Shown piece by piece: positions 28,053 to 36,831 of a stretch of DNA of 60,754 bases (positions are counted from its first letter, which is position 1; each line of letters opens with the position of its first letter). Both the position numbers and the translations under genes were made by a program. The notes beneath the pieces are model-generated. The model saw only the letters and a list, made by a program, of their open reading frames with translations. It was not told the DNA's origin and made no database searches. The DNA lies in assembly GCA_900318115.1 (NCBI GenBank), contig ONJJ01000017.1, forward strand, positions 1 through 60,754. Reading direction: 5' to 3'. The DNA comes from an uncultured Prevotellaceae bacterium (GTDB lineage Bacteria; Bacteroidota; Bacteroidia; Bacteroidales; Bacteroidaceae).

Positions 28053-29922
28053 ACAATCCGGCACGATAATTAGAGATGAATTCCTTGCCCTCGCTCTCGG
28101 TAATCTTGCCGTCTTTAACGGCACGACTGACCCAGATCTCAAGCCGGCGAACCAGTTTCTTGGGATCGTACTGCACGTACTCCAGCACGTCGGCCACGGT
28201 CTCGCCATCGATGATCTGCTCGATTTCGTAGTCATCGCGCCCGACCGTGATGTGAACGGCGTTGGTGTCGCCGAAGAGGTTGTGCATGTTGCCTAAGATT
28301 TCCTGATAGGCACCCACAAGGAAGACACCGATGTAGTAATGCTCGTCGGCCTTGACGGGATGGAGCGGAATGTAATTCGTCTGGTGCCCACCGTTGACGT
28401 AGGTCGTGATCTTGCCGTCGGAATCGCAGGTAATGTCCTGCAACGTAGCGCTGCGCGTAGGCTGTTCGCCCAGGCGGGCAATAGGCATGATGGGGAACAA
28501 CTGATCCAGTGCCCAGGAATCAGGCATAGACTGGAAGAGTGAGAAATTGCAGAAGTACTTGTCGGCCATCTGTTTGTCCAGTGCACGGAGCTCATCCGGC
28601 ACGTGCTTCTGGTGGTGAGCCAGTTCGGCTACCTCGTGGCTGATGGCCCAATAGAGGGATTCTATCTGAGCACGGGTGCGAAGGTCGATGATGCCATGGC
28701 GGAAGAGGTCAAGGGCCTCCTCGCGGATATCCTCTGCGTCGTGCCAATCCTCGAGCAGGGAACGAGTCGAAAGCTTGTCCCAGATTTCCGTGAGGTCGTG
28801 AACGAGTTTATGATCTTTCTCTCCGGGCTGGAAGTCCTCTGGCATCTGAGGCGCCGAAACGCTCTCGAGCACATCCACGATGAGAACGCTATGGTGGGCT
28901 GTCAGCGAGCGACCGCCCTCAGTGATGATGTTAGGATGCGGAATGCCATTGGCATTGGCAGCCTCAACGAGGGTCCAGACACAGTCGTTGACATACTCCT
29001 GAATGGAGTAGTTCACGCTGGACTCGCTGTTGCTGGAACGGGTGCCATCATAGTCCACGCCCAGACCGCCACCGCAGTCGATGAACTCGATGCCAAATCC
29101 CATGGCGTGGAGTTGCACATAGAATTGGGCAGCCTCGCGCAGGGCGGTTGAGATGCGGCGGATCTTCGTAATCTGGCTACCGATGTGGAAGTGCAGGAGC
29201 TTCAGGCAGTCGCGCAGTCCCATCTCGTCCAGCAGTTGCAGGGCCATGAGCAATTCTGAGGAGTTGAGTCCGAACTTGGAGGCGTCGCCACCACTCTCGC
29301 TCCACTTGCCACTGCCGTTGGCAGCCAGCTTGATGCGGATTCCGAGGTTGGGACGAACTCCCAGCTGCTGGGCGGTCTCGGCAATAATCTTCAGTTCTGG
29401 CAGTTTCTCGATGACGAGGAACACACGCTTACCCATCTTCTGCGCCAGCAGGGCCAGTTCGATGAAGTTCTGGTCCTTGTGGCCGTTGCAGATAATCAGG
29501 CTGTCGCTGTCCATATTGGTGGCCAGCACAGCGTGGAGTTCGGGCTTGGAACCCGCTTCCAGTCCAAGGTTGTAACGTTTGCCATGGCTGATGATTTCCT
29601 CTACGACGGGGCGCATCTGATTGACTTTAATTGGGAAGATGATGAAGTGCTCTGCCTGGTAGTCATACTCTTTGGCAGCCTTGCGGAAGCACTCGTCGGT
29701 CTTCTCGATACGGTTGTCGAGGATATCAGGGAAGCGCAGCAGCACGGGTGCCGTGACGTGGCGTGTGGCCAGTTCGTCGATGACCTCCTTCAGGTCCACC
29801 TGTACGCTGTTCTTCTTCGGGGTCACATAGACGTGGCCCTTGTCGTTGATACCGAAATAGTTGACTCCCCAGCCCTTGATGTTATAGAGCTCTTCAGAGT
29901 CTTCGATGCGCCATTTCTTCAT
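28030..29922 (-). CDS. speA: Biosynthetic arginine decarboxylase
   Basis: A 630-aa PLP-dependent group IV decarboxylase that converts arginine to agmatine for polyamine synthesis, cytoplasmic. The PLP lysine is in IIFPIKVNQMRPVV. Further barrel motifs are LGLEAGSKPEL, ICNGHKD, LLHFHIGSQ and the phosphate-binding FIDCGGGLGVDYDG; the C-terminal beta domain has ITEGGRSLTAHHS. The length matches bacterial SpeA. It sits between aroK and argB on the same strand, with argB starting inside its last codons. Confidence 0.96.
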   Translation of the reverse strand: MKKWRIEDSEELYNIKGWGVNYFGINDKGHVYVTPKKNSVQVDLKEVIDELATRHVTAPVLLRFPDILDNRIEKTDECFRKAAKEYDYQAEHFIIFPIKVNQMRPVVEEIISHGKRYNLGLEAGSKPELHAVLATNMDSDSLIICNGHKDQNFIELALLAQKMGKRVFLVIEKLPELKIIAETAQQLGVRPNLGIRIKLAANGSGKWSESGGDASKFGLNSSELLMALQLLDEMGLRDCLKLLHFHIGSQITKIRRISTALREAAQFYVQLHAMGFGIEFIDCGGGLGVDYDGTRSSNSESSVNYSIQEYVNDCVWTLVEAANANGIPHPNIITEGGRSLTAHHSVLIVDVLESVSAPQMPEDFQPGEKDHKLVHDLTEIWDKLSTRSLLEDWHDAEDIREEALDLFRHGIIDLRTRAQIESLYWAISHEVAELAHHQKHVPDELRALDKQMADKYFCNFSLFQSMPDSWALDQLFPIMPIARLGEQPTRSATLQDITCDSDGKITTYVNGGHQTNYIPLHPVKADEHYYIGVFLVGAYQEILGNMHNLFGDTNAVHITVGRDDYEIEQIIDGETVADVLEYVQYDPKKLVRRLEIWVSRAVKDGKITESEGKEFISNYRAGLYGYTYLE

Positions 29923-30040
29923 GCTGTTCTCTTATTTACGCACGGGTTACACAGGACTCACGGTTTTTCTCAGTTGTCACACAGAAAACAGGAACCGCAT
30001 AATCCTTGTAATCCGTGCCTATAGCTTTTTTAGTTGCTTT
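29923..30040 (-). other. aroK-speA spacer with an imperfect inverted repeat
   Basis: GCACGGGTTACACAGGA at about 29939-29955 is the near reverse complement of TCCTTGTAATCCGTGC at about 30007-30022. A roughly 50-nt loop separates the arms. It could form a long hairpin in the operon mRNA; function unknown. Confidence 0.55.
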
Positions 30041-30568
30041 TTATAGATGCAGTAGCTCGCGAATGATGCGCACACTGTCCTGAATCTTACTCGCAGTGTC
30101 GAGGAGCGAGACATCAACGATGTGCTTTGCTTGGGAATAATAAGGTTCGCGCGCTGTGAGCATCTGGCGAATGGTGTCCTCCAGTTCCTCCGGAGACTTG
30201 CCTTCGAGCAGAGGACGTTTGCCCTTGCCCATACGCAGATGGGCCGCCAGCACCTCCGGCGTAGCCTTGAGGTAGATGGTATCAGCGAGGGAGTTCATAT
30301 AATCCATGTTGTCGAAGAAGCACGGAGTGCCTCCACCGCAGCTGAGGACGATGTCTTCAAACTCTGCCGCCTCATGAAGCATACGGCGTTCAAGGTCGCG
30401 GAAGCCCTCTTCGCCACGCTCGGCAAAGATTTCAGGCACCGACCGGCGGTAGCGTGTGGTGATGAACCAATCGAGGTCATAGAACGGCACACCGAGTTCG
30501 GCAGCCAAAGCCTTACCCACAGTGGTCTTGCCGGCTCCCATATAGCCGATGAGGATGATGCGTATCAT
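30041..30568 (-). CDS. aroK: Shikimate kinase
   Basis: A 175-aa P-loop kinase making shikimate 3-phosphate in aromatic amino-acid synthesis. The Walker A motif is GYMGAGKTTVGKAL (residues 8-21), followed by DLDWFI with the substrate-binding Asp, then the arginine in FRDLERRML, the glycine-rich SCGGGTPCF and the lid MGKGKRPLL. It is the second gene of the topA operon, 50 nt after topA; that spacer contains ATTAACAATTA duplicated words. Confidence 0.96.
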   Translation of the reverse strand: MIRIILIGYMGAGKTTVGKALAAELGVPFYDLDWFITTRYRRSVPEIFAERGEEGFRDLERRMLHEAAEFEDIVLSCGGGTPCFFDNMDYMNSLADTIYLKATPEVLAAHLRMGKGKRPLLEGKSPEELEDTIRQMLTAREPYYSQAKHIVDVSLLDTASKIQDSVRIIRELLHL

Positions 30569-30618
30569 GAGCGATTAACAATTACCTATTAACAATTAAC
30601 TACCGAAGTCAGGAACTC

Positions 30619-32973
30619 TTATTTACGCTTGTTGAACCGACGCCGACCATTGGCAGCTGCCTTGGGCTTCTCGTCCTGTTCCTTGATGAGGTCCATACAT
30701 TCGGCAAGCGTCAGCTCGGAAGCACGTTCCTGCATAGGTTTCGGCAGGCGATAGTTCTGTTCTTTATAGACAAGATAGGGTCCAAAGCGGCCACGGATGA
30801 TTTCCAGCTCAGGCTCCTCATCGAACCCCTTGATAAAGCGGTCGGCCTCGGCCTGACGACGTTCCTCGATGACCTTCACGGCATCCTCAAGGGTGATGCT
30901 CAGGGGATCGGTATCGGCAGGCAGGGAGATGAATTTCTTCTGGAAACTGACGTAGTTGCCATATCGCCCTGTGCCGACAACCACCTCTTCGTTCTCATAG
31001 GTTCCGAGGGTGCGTGGCAGGCGGAACAAATCCAGGGCCTCCTCGAGTGTGATGGTCTCGATACTCTGGCCCTTACGAAGCTGTGCGAAGCGGGGTTTCT
31101 CTGCATCTTCGGCGGAACCCACCTGAACGACTGGGCCGAAACGTCCAATCTTCACACTGACGGTCTTTCCGGTCTTCGGCTCCACGCCTAACAGGCGCTC
31201 GCCGGCCCTCAGTTCGTTCTTGGTGTTCATGGTCTCTTCCACCAACGGCTCGAATTTGGCCCAGAAATGACGGATCATGCCGGTCCATTCCTCCTTGCCG
31301 TCGGCGATGGCGTCGAATTCCTTCTCTACCTCAGCCGTGAAGTTGTAGTCCATAATCGAAGGGAAGTATTCCATCAGGAAGTCATTGACAACGATGCCCG
31401 TGTCGGTCGGCAACAGGCGGCCGCGTTCGGCTCCGAAGATAGCGGTATTGGTTTCGCTCTTGATACCCTCGTCCGTCAGGGTCAGGGTTACGAAGCTACG
31501 CTCCTCGCCTGGTTTGTCACCCTTGACCACGTACTCGCGCTGCTGGATGGTGCTGATGGTGGGTGCATAGGTGGAAGGACGTCCGATGCCCAATTCTTCG
31601 AGCTTGCGCACCAGGCTGGCTTCATTGAAACGTGCCGGACGCTGGCTGAAGCGCTCAATGGCAACGATCTCCACCCGCTTGAGTTGTTCGCCCATGGCCA
31701 CAGGAGGCAGCAAGGTTGCCGTCTCCAGGTCTGAGGAGTCGGATTGATCGGTAGCATCGTTCGTCTCGCGATACACCTTCAGGAAGCCATCGAACTTGAT
31801 GACCTCGCCCGTTGCGACAAACTGTTCCTCACGACCACTGATGCTGATGGTGGCTGTCGTCTTTTCCATCTCGGCATCTGCCATCTGGCTGGCGATGGTG
31901 CGTTTCCAGATGAGATCATAGAGGCGACGCTCCTGGGTGCTGTTGCCCTGAATTTCCGTGCGGTCCATGTAGGTGGGGCGGATAGCTTCGTGAGCTTCCT
32001 GAGCTCCCTTGCTGGAGGTGTGGTACTGACGTGTCTTCACGTACTCCTCGCCCATCATCTCGCTGATGACACCACGGCTGGCGCCGAGTGCAAGCTGCGA
32101 GAGGTTCACGCTGTCAGTACGCATATATGTAATGAGACCGCTTTCGTACAGGTGCTGTGCGATGAGCATCGTCTGTGCCACGGGAAGACCGAGCTTGTGG
32201 GCTGCTTCCTGTTGCAGGGTGCTGGTCGTGAAGGGGGGAGCCGGTGTACGGTGAACGGGACGGGTCTGGATATCTTCAATCGTGAAGGTTGCAGCACTCA
32301 CTTCCTTCAGGAAGGTCTCGGCCTCCTGGCGTGTTGCGAAACGACGATTCAGTTCAGCCTTCATCTGTCCGCCCTGAGCAGCACTGAAGAGGGCTGTTAC
32401 ACGATAGGATGCTTCGCTCTTGAAAGCCTGCACCTCGCGCTCGCGCTCCACGATGAGACGCACGGCCACGCTCTGTACACGTCCGGCGCTGAGCGAAGGC
32501 TTCACCTTGCGCCAGAGCACGGGCGAGAGCTTGAAACCGACAATACGGTCGAGTACACGACGAGCCTGCTGTGCATTCACCAAGGCCATATCCACCTGTC
32601 GGGGATTCTCAATGGCAGCGAGGATGGCAGGTTGGGTGATTTCGTGGAAGACGATGCGCCGCGTGGTTTCGGGCTTCAGCTTCAGCACCTCCTGCAGGTG
32701 CCACGAGATAGCCTCTCCCTCGCGGTCCTCATCGGATGCGAGCCATACCATTTCTGCCTTCTTGGCATTTTGTTTCAACTGGGTGACGATATGGACCTTG
32801 TCGGCAGGGACTTCGTACTGGGGCCGGAACGTATCGGTGTCTATACTGAAGTTTCGTTTCTTCAAATCGCGGATGTGCCCGTAGGACGACATCACCTTGT
32901 ACTCCTTACCCAAGAATTTCTCAATGGTTTTTGCCTTGGCAGGAGACTCTACGATAACCAGATTTTTTGACAT
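30619..32973 (-). CDS. topA: DNA topoisomerase I (type IA)
   Basis: A 784-aa topoisomerase that relaxes negative supercoils. The N-terminal TOPRIM domain has VIVESPAKAKTIEKFLG and LASDEDREGEAISWH; the catalytic tyrosine is Tyr283 in LITYMRTDSVNLS. The gate domains are complete. The C-terminal third has repeated RFGPVVQVG, RYGNYVSFQ and RFGPYLVYK units of the TopoI C-repeat type instead of Cys4 zinc fingers, and ends in a basic tail. It is the first gene of the operon with aroK, speA, argB and the sigma factor. TAGTTTTG at 33009-33002 on the minus strand is a plausible minus 7 box. Confidence 0.97.
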   Translation of the reverse strand: MSKNLVIVESPAKAKTIEKFLGKEYKVMSSYGHIRDLKKRNFSIDTDTFRPQYEVPADKVHIVTQLKQNAKKAEMVWLASDEDREGEAISWHLQEVLKLKPETTRRIVFHEITQPAILAAIENPRQVDMALVNAQQARRVLDRIVGFKLSPVLWRKVKPSLSAGRVQSVAVRLIVEREREVQAFKSEASYRVTALFSAAQGGQMKAELNRRFATRQEAETFLKEVSAATFTIEDIQTRPVHRTPAPPFTTSTLQQEAAHKLGLPVAQTMLIAQHLYESGLITYMRTDSVNLSQLALGASRGVISEMMGEEYVKTRQYHTSSKGAQEAHEAIRPTYMDRTEIQGNSTQERRLYDLIWKRTIASQMADAEMEKTTATISISGREEQFVATGEVIKFDGFLKVYRETNDATDQSDSSDLETATLLPPVAMGEQLKRVEIVAIERFSQRPARFNEASLVRKLEELGIGRPSTYAPTISTIQQREYVVKGDKPGEERSFVTLTLTDEGIKSETNTAIFGAERGRLLPTDTGIVVNDFLMEYFPSIMDYNFTAEVEKEFDAIADGKEEWTGMIRHFWAKFEPLVEETMNTKNELRAGERLLGVEPKTGKTVSVKIGRFGPVVQVGSAEDAEKPRFAQLRKGQSIETITLEEALDLFRLPRTLGTYENEEVVVGTGRYGNYVSFQKKFISLPADTDPLSITLEDAVKVIEERRQAEADRFIKGFDEEPELEIIRGRFGPYLVYKEQNYRLPKPMQERASELTLAECMDLIKEQDEKPKAAANGRRRFNKRK

Positions 32974-33066
32974 AGTCTTGCGTTTTGTGAATTTTCGGGC
33001 GCAAAACTACATAAAAAATGCGAACTACACCTTATTATATAAGAAAAAAAATGTTATTTCTCCGAA

Positions 33067-33867
33067 TTATGCCCTCTTGAAGCCCTCTTTTTGTACTGCT
33101 AAGAGGAGAATCACGAGGAAAAACAGACTCACGACGGCAGCAATGCCTGCGTTCGTCGGGCCACCAATAAAGTGGACAAGGCTGTCATCATCGCGCGAAA
33201 GCAAGGTCAACATGCAGGCTACGGAGTTGTTGATAATATGAATAGCTATGGGAGCGATAAGGGATCCGGACCACCAATAGGAAAAGCCCAGCAAAAGTCC
33301 CAGAATGAAGGCGACAGGTAACTGCGCAGGATTGAGATGGACAAAACTGAAGAGCAAAGAGCTGAAGACAATGGCCTTCGTTGGCGAGAAAGTGTGCAGC
33401 AAACTACGTTGCACGCCACCGCGGAAAAGCAGTTCCTCGCAGATGGGTCCTACGACTGCCACCACCAATAGCCCCACAGGATGCTGCATCAGTCCGAGCA
33501 TATTCTGCTCCCCTACCCAATCAGGCAGGCTGGGCAGCAGTTCTTGCATCAAGTTGACGAGGAAGATCAGCGGCGGAGCTATCAGCACGCAAAGACCACT
33601 GCGGTAGATCATCCGTCTCTGGCGAATCTCCTCCATGGTGATAGACCATCGGAGGTCAGACGGACGAACGATGAGCCAATAAGCGAGAAAAAACAGGATG
33701 CCCAACACATTGGCCGTGAGCAGGACAAGGACCATCATCTCGTCTTGCGAGAGATTCGTCATTCGCAGCATGAAAGCGGCAAGGCCACCCAGCACTTGAC
33801 TGACGGCGAAGATGCAGACAAAAAAGAAGGCCCATAGAATCTTTATAAAGTCTTTGCCGGTAAACAT
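33067..33867 (-). CDS. CPBP family intramembrane metalloprotease (CAAX protease-like)
   Basis: A 266-aa inner-membrane protein with about seven hydrophobic segments. The CPBP/Abi motifs are present: EELLFRGGVQ (Glu144, Glu145, Arg149), SFVHLNPAQ, and a late HIINN histidine. These Glu and His residues form the proposed active site of the family, related to Rce1. It starts 11 nt after the ribF stop, making it the last gene of ddh-ribF-CPBP. Substrate unknown. Confidence 0.9.
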   Translation of the reverse strand: MFTGKDFIKILWAFFFVCIFAVSQVLGGLAAFMLRMTNLSQDEMMVLVLLTANVLGILFFLAYWLIVRPSDLRWSITMEEIRQRRMIYRSGLCVLIAPPLIFLVNLMQELLPSLPDWVGEQNMLGLMQHPVGLLVVAVVGPICEELLFRGGVQRSLLHTFSPTKAIVFSSLLFSFVHLNPAQLPVAFILGLLLGFSYWWSGSLIAPIAIHIINNSVACMLTLLSRDDDSLVHFIGGPTNAGIAAVVSLFFLVILLLAVQKEGFKRA

Positions 33868-33878
33868 TGTCTTAGCGT

Positions 33879-34772
33879 TTATTGGTTAGTTAGAAGGATT
33901 GCACGAGCAGCCTCACGATCCTGCTGCAGCTGGGCAGCAAGGGCAGCCTCATCCACAAAGCGGCGTTCTTCGCGCAGGCGTGCGATAAAGAATAAGGTAA
34001 GCACGTGTCCGTAGAGGTCTCCCAGGAAGTCCAGCACATGAGCCTCCACGCTGGTGTCGCTGCCGTTGTCCAGCGTGGGGCGATGCCCGATATTGAGCAT
34101 GGCACCCCGCACCTCGCACTCTGCACTTTGCACCCTGACGGCATAGGCTCCGCGCGCCGGCAACAGCTTCTCTGGTTCCGTCGCCTCGAGGTTTGCCGTG
34201 GGGAAGCCCAACTGACGGCCTACGGCATGGCCGTGGACGACGCGGCCGCTCCAAGCATAAGGACGTCCAAGCAGCTGTGTTGCCAAAACCACATTCCCCA
34301 TCTCCAGCGCTCGACGGATAACGGAACTGCTGACGTGCTGGCCTTCCAGCTCTAACGCCCTCACGACCTCGATACCTACCTCGCGCCCAAAGGTGCAATA
34401 GTCCTCAAAACTCTCACCCTGCGGACGACCGAAATGGTGGTCGTAGCCGATGACAAGTGCATCCACGCCCAGTTGCTTCTTCAGCACCTGCTCCATGAAC
34501 TCACGTGCCGTCAGTGCCGCCATGGCTTGATTAAAGGGAAGAACATAGATATCATCCACCCCCGTAGCCCGCAGGAGTTCCATTTTCTCCTCGGCAGAAG
34601 TCAGCAGGCGAGGGGCATTGTCCGGAGCAAAAACCGACCGCGGGTGGCGATCAAAGGTGATGAGCAACGAGCGGGCATCACGCCTCCGTGCCTCATCCAG
34701 AACTTGCCGGATGAGACACTGATGGCCGCGATGGACGCCGTCGAAGAAACCTATGGAACAGACGATGGACAA
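33879..34772 (-). CDS. ribF: Bifunctional riboflavin kinase/FAD synthetase, without an ATG start
   Basis: Makes FMN and then FAD from riboflavin in the cytoplasm. The N-terminal FAD-synthetase domain has SIGFFDGVHRGHQCLI (nucleotidyltransferase HxGH-like motif), VIGYDHHFG and SSSVIRRAL. The C-terminal flavokinase has GRVVHGHAVGRQLGFPTANL and GAYAVRV. No in-frame ATG precedes the first conserved block. The best starts are TTG at 34772, giving MSIVCSIGFFDGVH, or TTG at 34817, which overlaps the ddh stop by 20 bp. I list the shorter form. Coupling to ddh translation may compensate for the weak start codon. Confidence 0.88.
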   Translation of the reverse strand: MSIVCSIGFFDGVHRGHQCLIRQVLDEARRRDARSLLITFDRHPRSVFAPDNAPRLLTSAEEKMELLRATGVDDIYVLPFNQAMAALTAREFMEQVLKKQLGVDALVIGYDHHFGRPQGESFEDYCTFGREVGIEVVRALELEGQHVSSSVIRRALEMGNVVLATQLLGRPYAWSGRVVHGHAVGRQLGFPTANLEATEPEKLLPARGAYAVRVQSAECEVRGAMLNIGHRPTLDNGSDTSVEAHVLDFLGDLYGHVLTLFFIARLREERRFVDEAALAAQLQQDREAARAILLTNQ

Positions 34773-34797
34773 TGTGGAACGGATTATAAATTCATTA

Positions 34798-35697
34798 TTA
34801 CACCAAGTGCCCCACAATCTCTTCCCGATCGCCAGGCAGCAGATCGATGACGGGGATTTCGATCATCGTGTAGCAGCCAGGCTGCTGACGCATGGAAGCA
34901 CGAGCCACATTGACCAGCACCTGAGCCGTCAGGGCTGGATTGTTGATTTTCATATTGAACTCGAAGAGCTGGTTGTGGGTCTGGCCCGAAACGCCCTTGC
35001 GTACAAGGTTCACGCCATGGCCTACGTCGTTCAGATCCTTGACGCACGGCACCTGCTGTACGTGGGTCTCATCGTTGACAAAGTAGGGGTCTTTGAGGAT
35101 TGACTGCTTCACAGTCTCGAAGTCAGCACCATCCTCCAATTCCACATAGACCATGCGACGATGGATGCCCGTGCCCAGAGGAATGGTCACGCTGAGGGCA
35201 TCCCGAACGCCAGCGATGGCGCGCACGGCAACCGAGTGCCCCATCGAACGGCCAGGACCGAAGTTCGTATAGCTGATGCCCTTCGGTGCCAAACTCTCCA
35301 TGAGCGTGCGGACAACGCTGTCCGAACCTGGATCCCAACCGGCACTGATGATGCTGACGGCACCTCCTGCCTTGGCGGCAGCGTCCAGCGAACGGCGCAA
35401 CTGCACAATCTGCGTGTGAATGTCAAAGGAGTCAACGGTGTTGATTCCCTGTGCAAGGATTTCCTTCGCATAAGCTTCCACACTACGGGTGGGAGTGGCC
35501 AGGATGGCAACGTCCACAGCCTCCAACTCGCGAATATCCTTCACGACCGTATAGTCTGCCAGTTCCTTGGGGCAATCTTCTGCGCCACGCCGACGCACGA
35601 TACCGGCGATCTCGAAATCGGGAGCCTCTACGAGAGCTTCCAGTGCATACTTTCCGATGTTGCCGTAGCCAACTACAGCTGCACGAATCTTCTTCAT
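34798..35697 (-). CDS. ddh: meso-diaminopimelate D-dehydrogenase
   Basis: A 299-aa NADPH-dependent enzyme that makes meso-DAP for peptidoglycan and lysine in one step from tetrahydrodipicolinate. The Rossmann motif is [18 protein letters not shown], followed by substrate-site blocks [27 protein letters not shown] and [13 protein letters not shown]. The gene starts the ddh-ribF-CPBP unit with a strong promoter at 35747-35777. Confidence 0.95.
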   Translation of the reverse strand: MKKIRAAVVGYGNIGKYALEALVEAPDFEIAGIVRRRGAEDCPKELADYTVVKDIRELEAVDVAILATPTRSVEAYAKEILAQGINTVDSFDIHTQIVQLRRSLDAAAKAGGAVSIISAGWDPGSDSVVRTLMESLAPKGISYTNFGPGRSMGHSVAVRAIAGVRDALSVTIPLGTGIHRRMVYVELEDGADFETVKQSILKDPYFVNDETHVQQVPCVKDLNDVGHGVNLVRKGVSGQTHNQLFEFNMKINNPALTAQVLVNVARASMRQQPGCYTMIEIPVIDLLPGDREEIVGHLV

Positions 35698-35746
35698 AAT
35701 GTTTGTGTATTAAGGGTTAAATGCTCTTTCTTTCTTAAATCCGCCG

Positions 35747-35777
35747 CAAAGGTAGCACAAAGCAAGCATTTCTCCAA
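35747..35777 (-). promoter_or_regulatory. Promoter of ddh
   Basis: Minus strand TTG at 35777-35775, 20 nt, TACCTTTG at 35754-35747; about 45-nt leader. Confidence 0.7.
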
Positions 35778-35820
35778 GCAATGCAGACAAAAAGAAAGCA
35801 AATCGCCCGTATATGTTTAC

Positions 35821-36828
35821 TTATTTAAGAATATTATCAATCATTTGTAACTCTTCGTTGCTAAATGCGGGACTTTGGAGGCAAGCAAGGTTGCGCTTCA
35901 GCTGCTCCGGCGAACTGGCTCCGATAATCACACTGGTGACCTCCTTATGATGGAGAATCCACGAGAGTGCCATCGTTGCCAGCGCCTCGCCTCGCTGTGC
36001 AGCCAAATCATTGAGGGCACGGATGCGAGCAAGCACCTCCGGCGTCAGCGAATCGGCCTTTAGGAAACGCGGGTCGTGGGCCATGCGGCTGTCGGCAGGA
36101 ATACCATGGAGATAACGGTCGGTCAACAAGCCCTGCGCCAAGGGCGAGAAACTGATGAATCCCGCTCCGGCCTGGTAGGCTGTAGCAAGTGTTCCATCAG
36201 CCTTCGGTGCCTGATCGAAGAGGTTCAGGCGCCCTTGATAGATCAGGCAGGGAACATCGTGGCGACGCAGGTAGTCGTAGCCGAAGCGGGCAGCCTCCTG
36301 TGGCCAGCGGGAGAGCCCCACGTACAGCGCCTTTCCCGAACGGACGATGTCCACCAGCGTCTGCAGCGTCTCCTCCAGCGGTGTCTCGGGATCATAGCGA
36401 TGACAATAGAAGAGGTCCACATAGTCCAATTGCAGACGGCGAAGGCTCTGGTCCAGGCTTGCCATCATGTGCTTGCGCGATGCCCAGGAGCCATAGGGGC
36501 CGTCCCACATATCATAGGCCGCCTTGGTGGCGATGAAGAGTTCGTCGCGATGGGAAGCTAAGTCATCCTTCAGGAACTTGCCCAGGCGCAACTCGGCAGC
36601 GCCGGGCAGAGGGCCATAGTTGTTGGCAAGGTCAAAGTGGGTGATGCCAGCGTCGAAAGCAGCACGCACAATGGCGCAACTCTGCTCTTCGGGCGTCACC
36701 TCGCCGAAGTTGTGCCAGAAACCCAGCGAGAGCTCTGGCAGGAGTACGCCCGAGCGACCGCACCTGCGGTACTTCATCTCGGCGTAACGAGAGGGATTAG
36801 CGGTGTACATATTATATATTCTTTTCAT
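35821..36828 (-). CDS. Aldo/keto reductase (YghZ/Kv-beta-like)
   Basis: A 335-aa NADPH-dependent oxidoreductase with the TIM-barrel AKR signature: FDLANNYGPLPGAAE holding the catalytic Asp and Tyr, FIATKAAYDMW with the Lys, and DLFYCHRYDPETPLEE with the His. The C-terminal VIIGASSPEQLKRNL binds the cofactor. Related enzymes reduce L-glyceraldehyde 3-phosphate or methylglyoxal. The first ATG (36828) lies 3 nt after the polA stop; a second at 36810 (MYTANPSRY) matches relatives better. It is co-transcribed with polA. Confidence 0.92.
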   Translation of the reverse strand: MKRIYNMYTANPSRYAEMKYRRCGRSGVLLPELSLGFWHNFGEVTPEEQSCAIVRAAFDAGITHFDLANNYGPLPGAAELRLGKFLKDDLASHRDELFIATKAAYDMWDGPYGSWASRKHMMASLDQSLRRLQLDYVDLFYCHRYDPETPLEETLQTLVDIVRSGKALYVGLSRWPQEAARFGYDYLRRHDVPCLIYQGRLNLFDQAPKADGTLATAYQAGAGFISFSPLAQGLLTDRYLHGIPADSRMAHDPRFLKADSLTPEVLARIRALNDLAAQRGEALATMALSWILHHKEVTSVIIGASSPEQLKRNLACLQSPAFSNEELQMIDNILK

Positions 36829-36831
36829 GCT

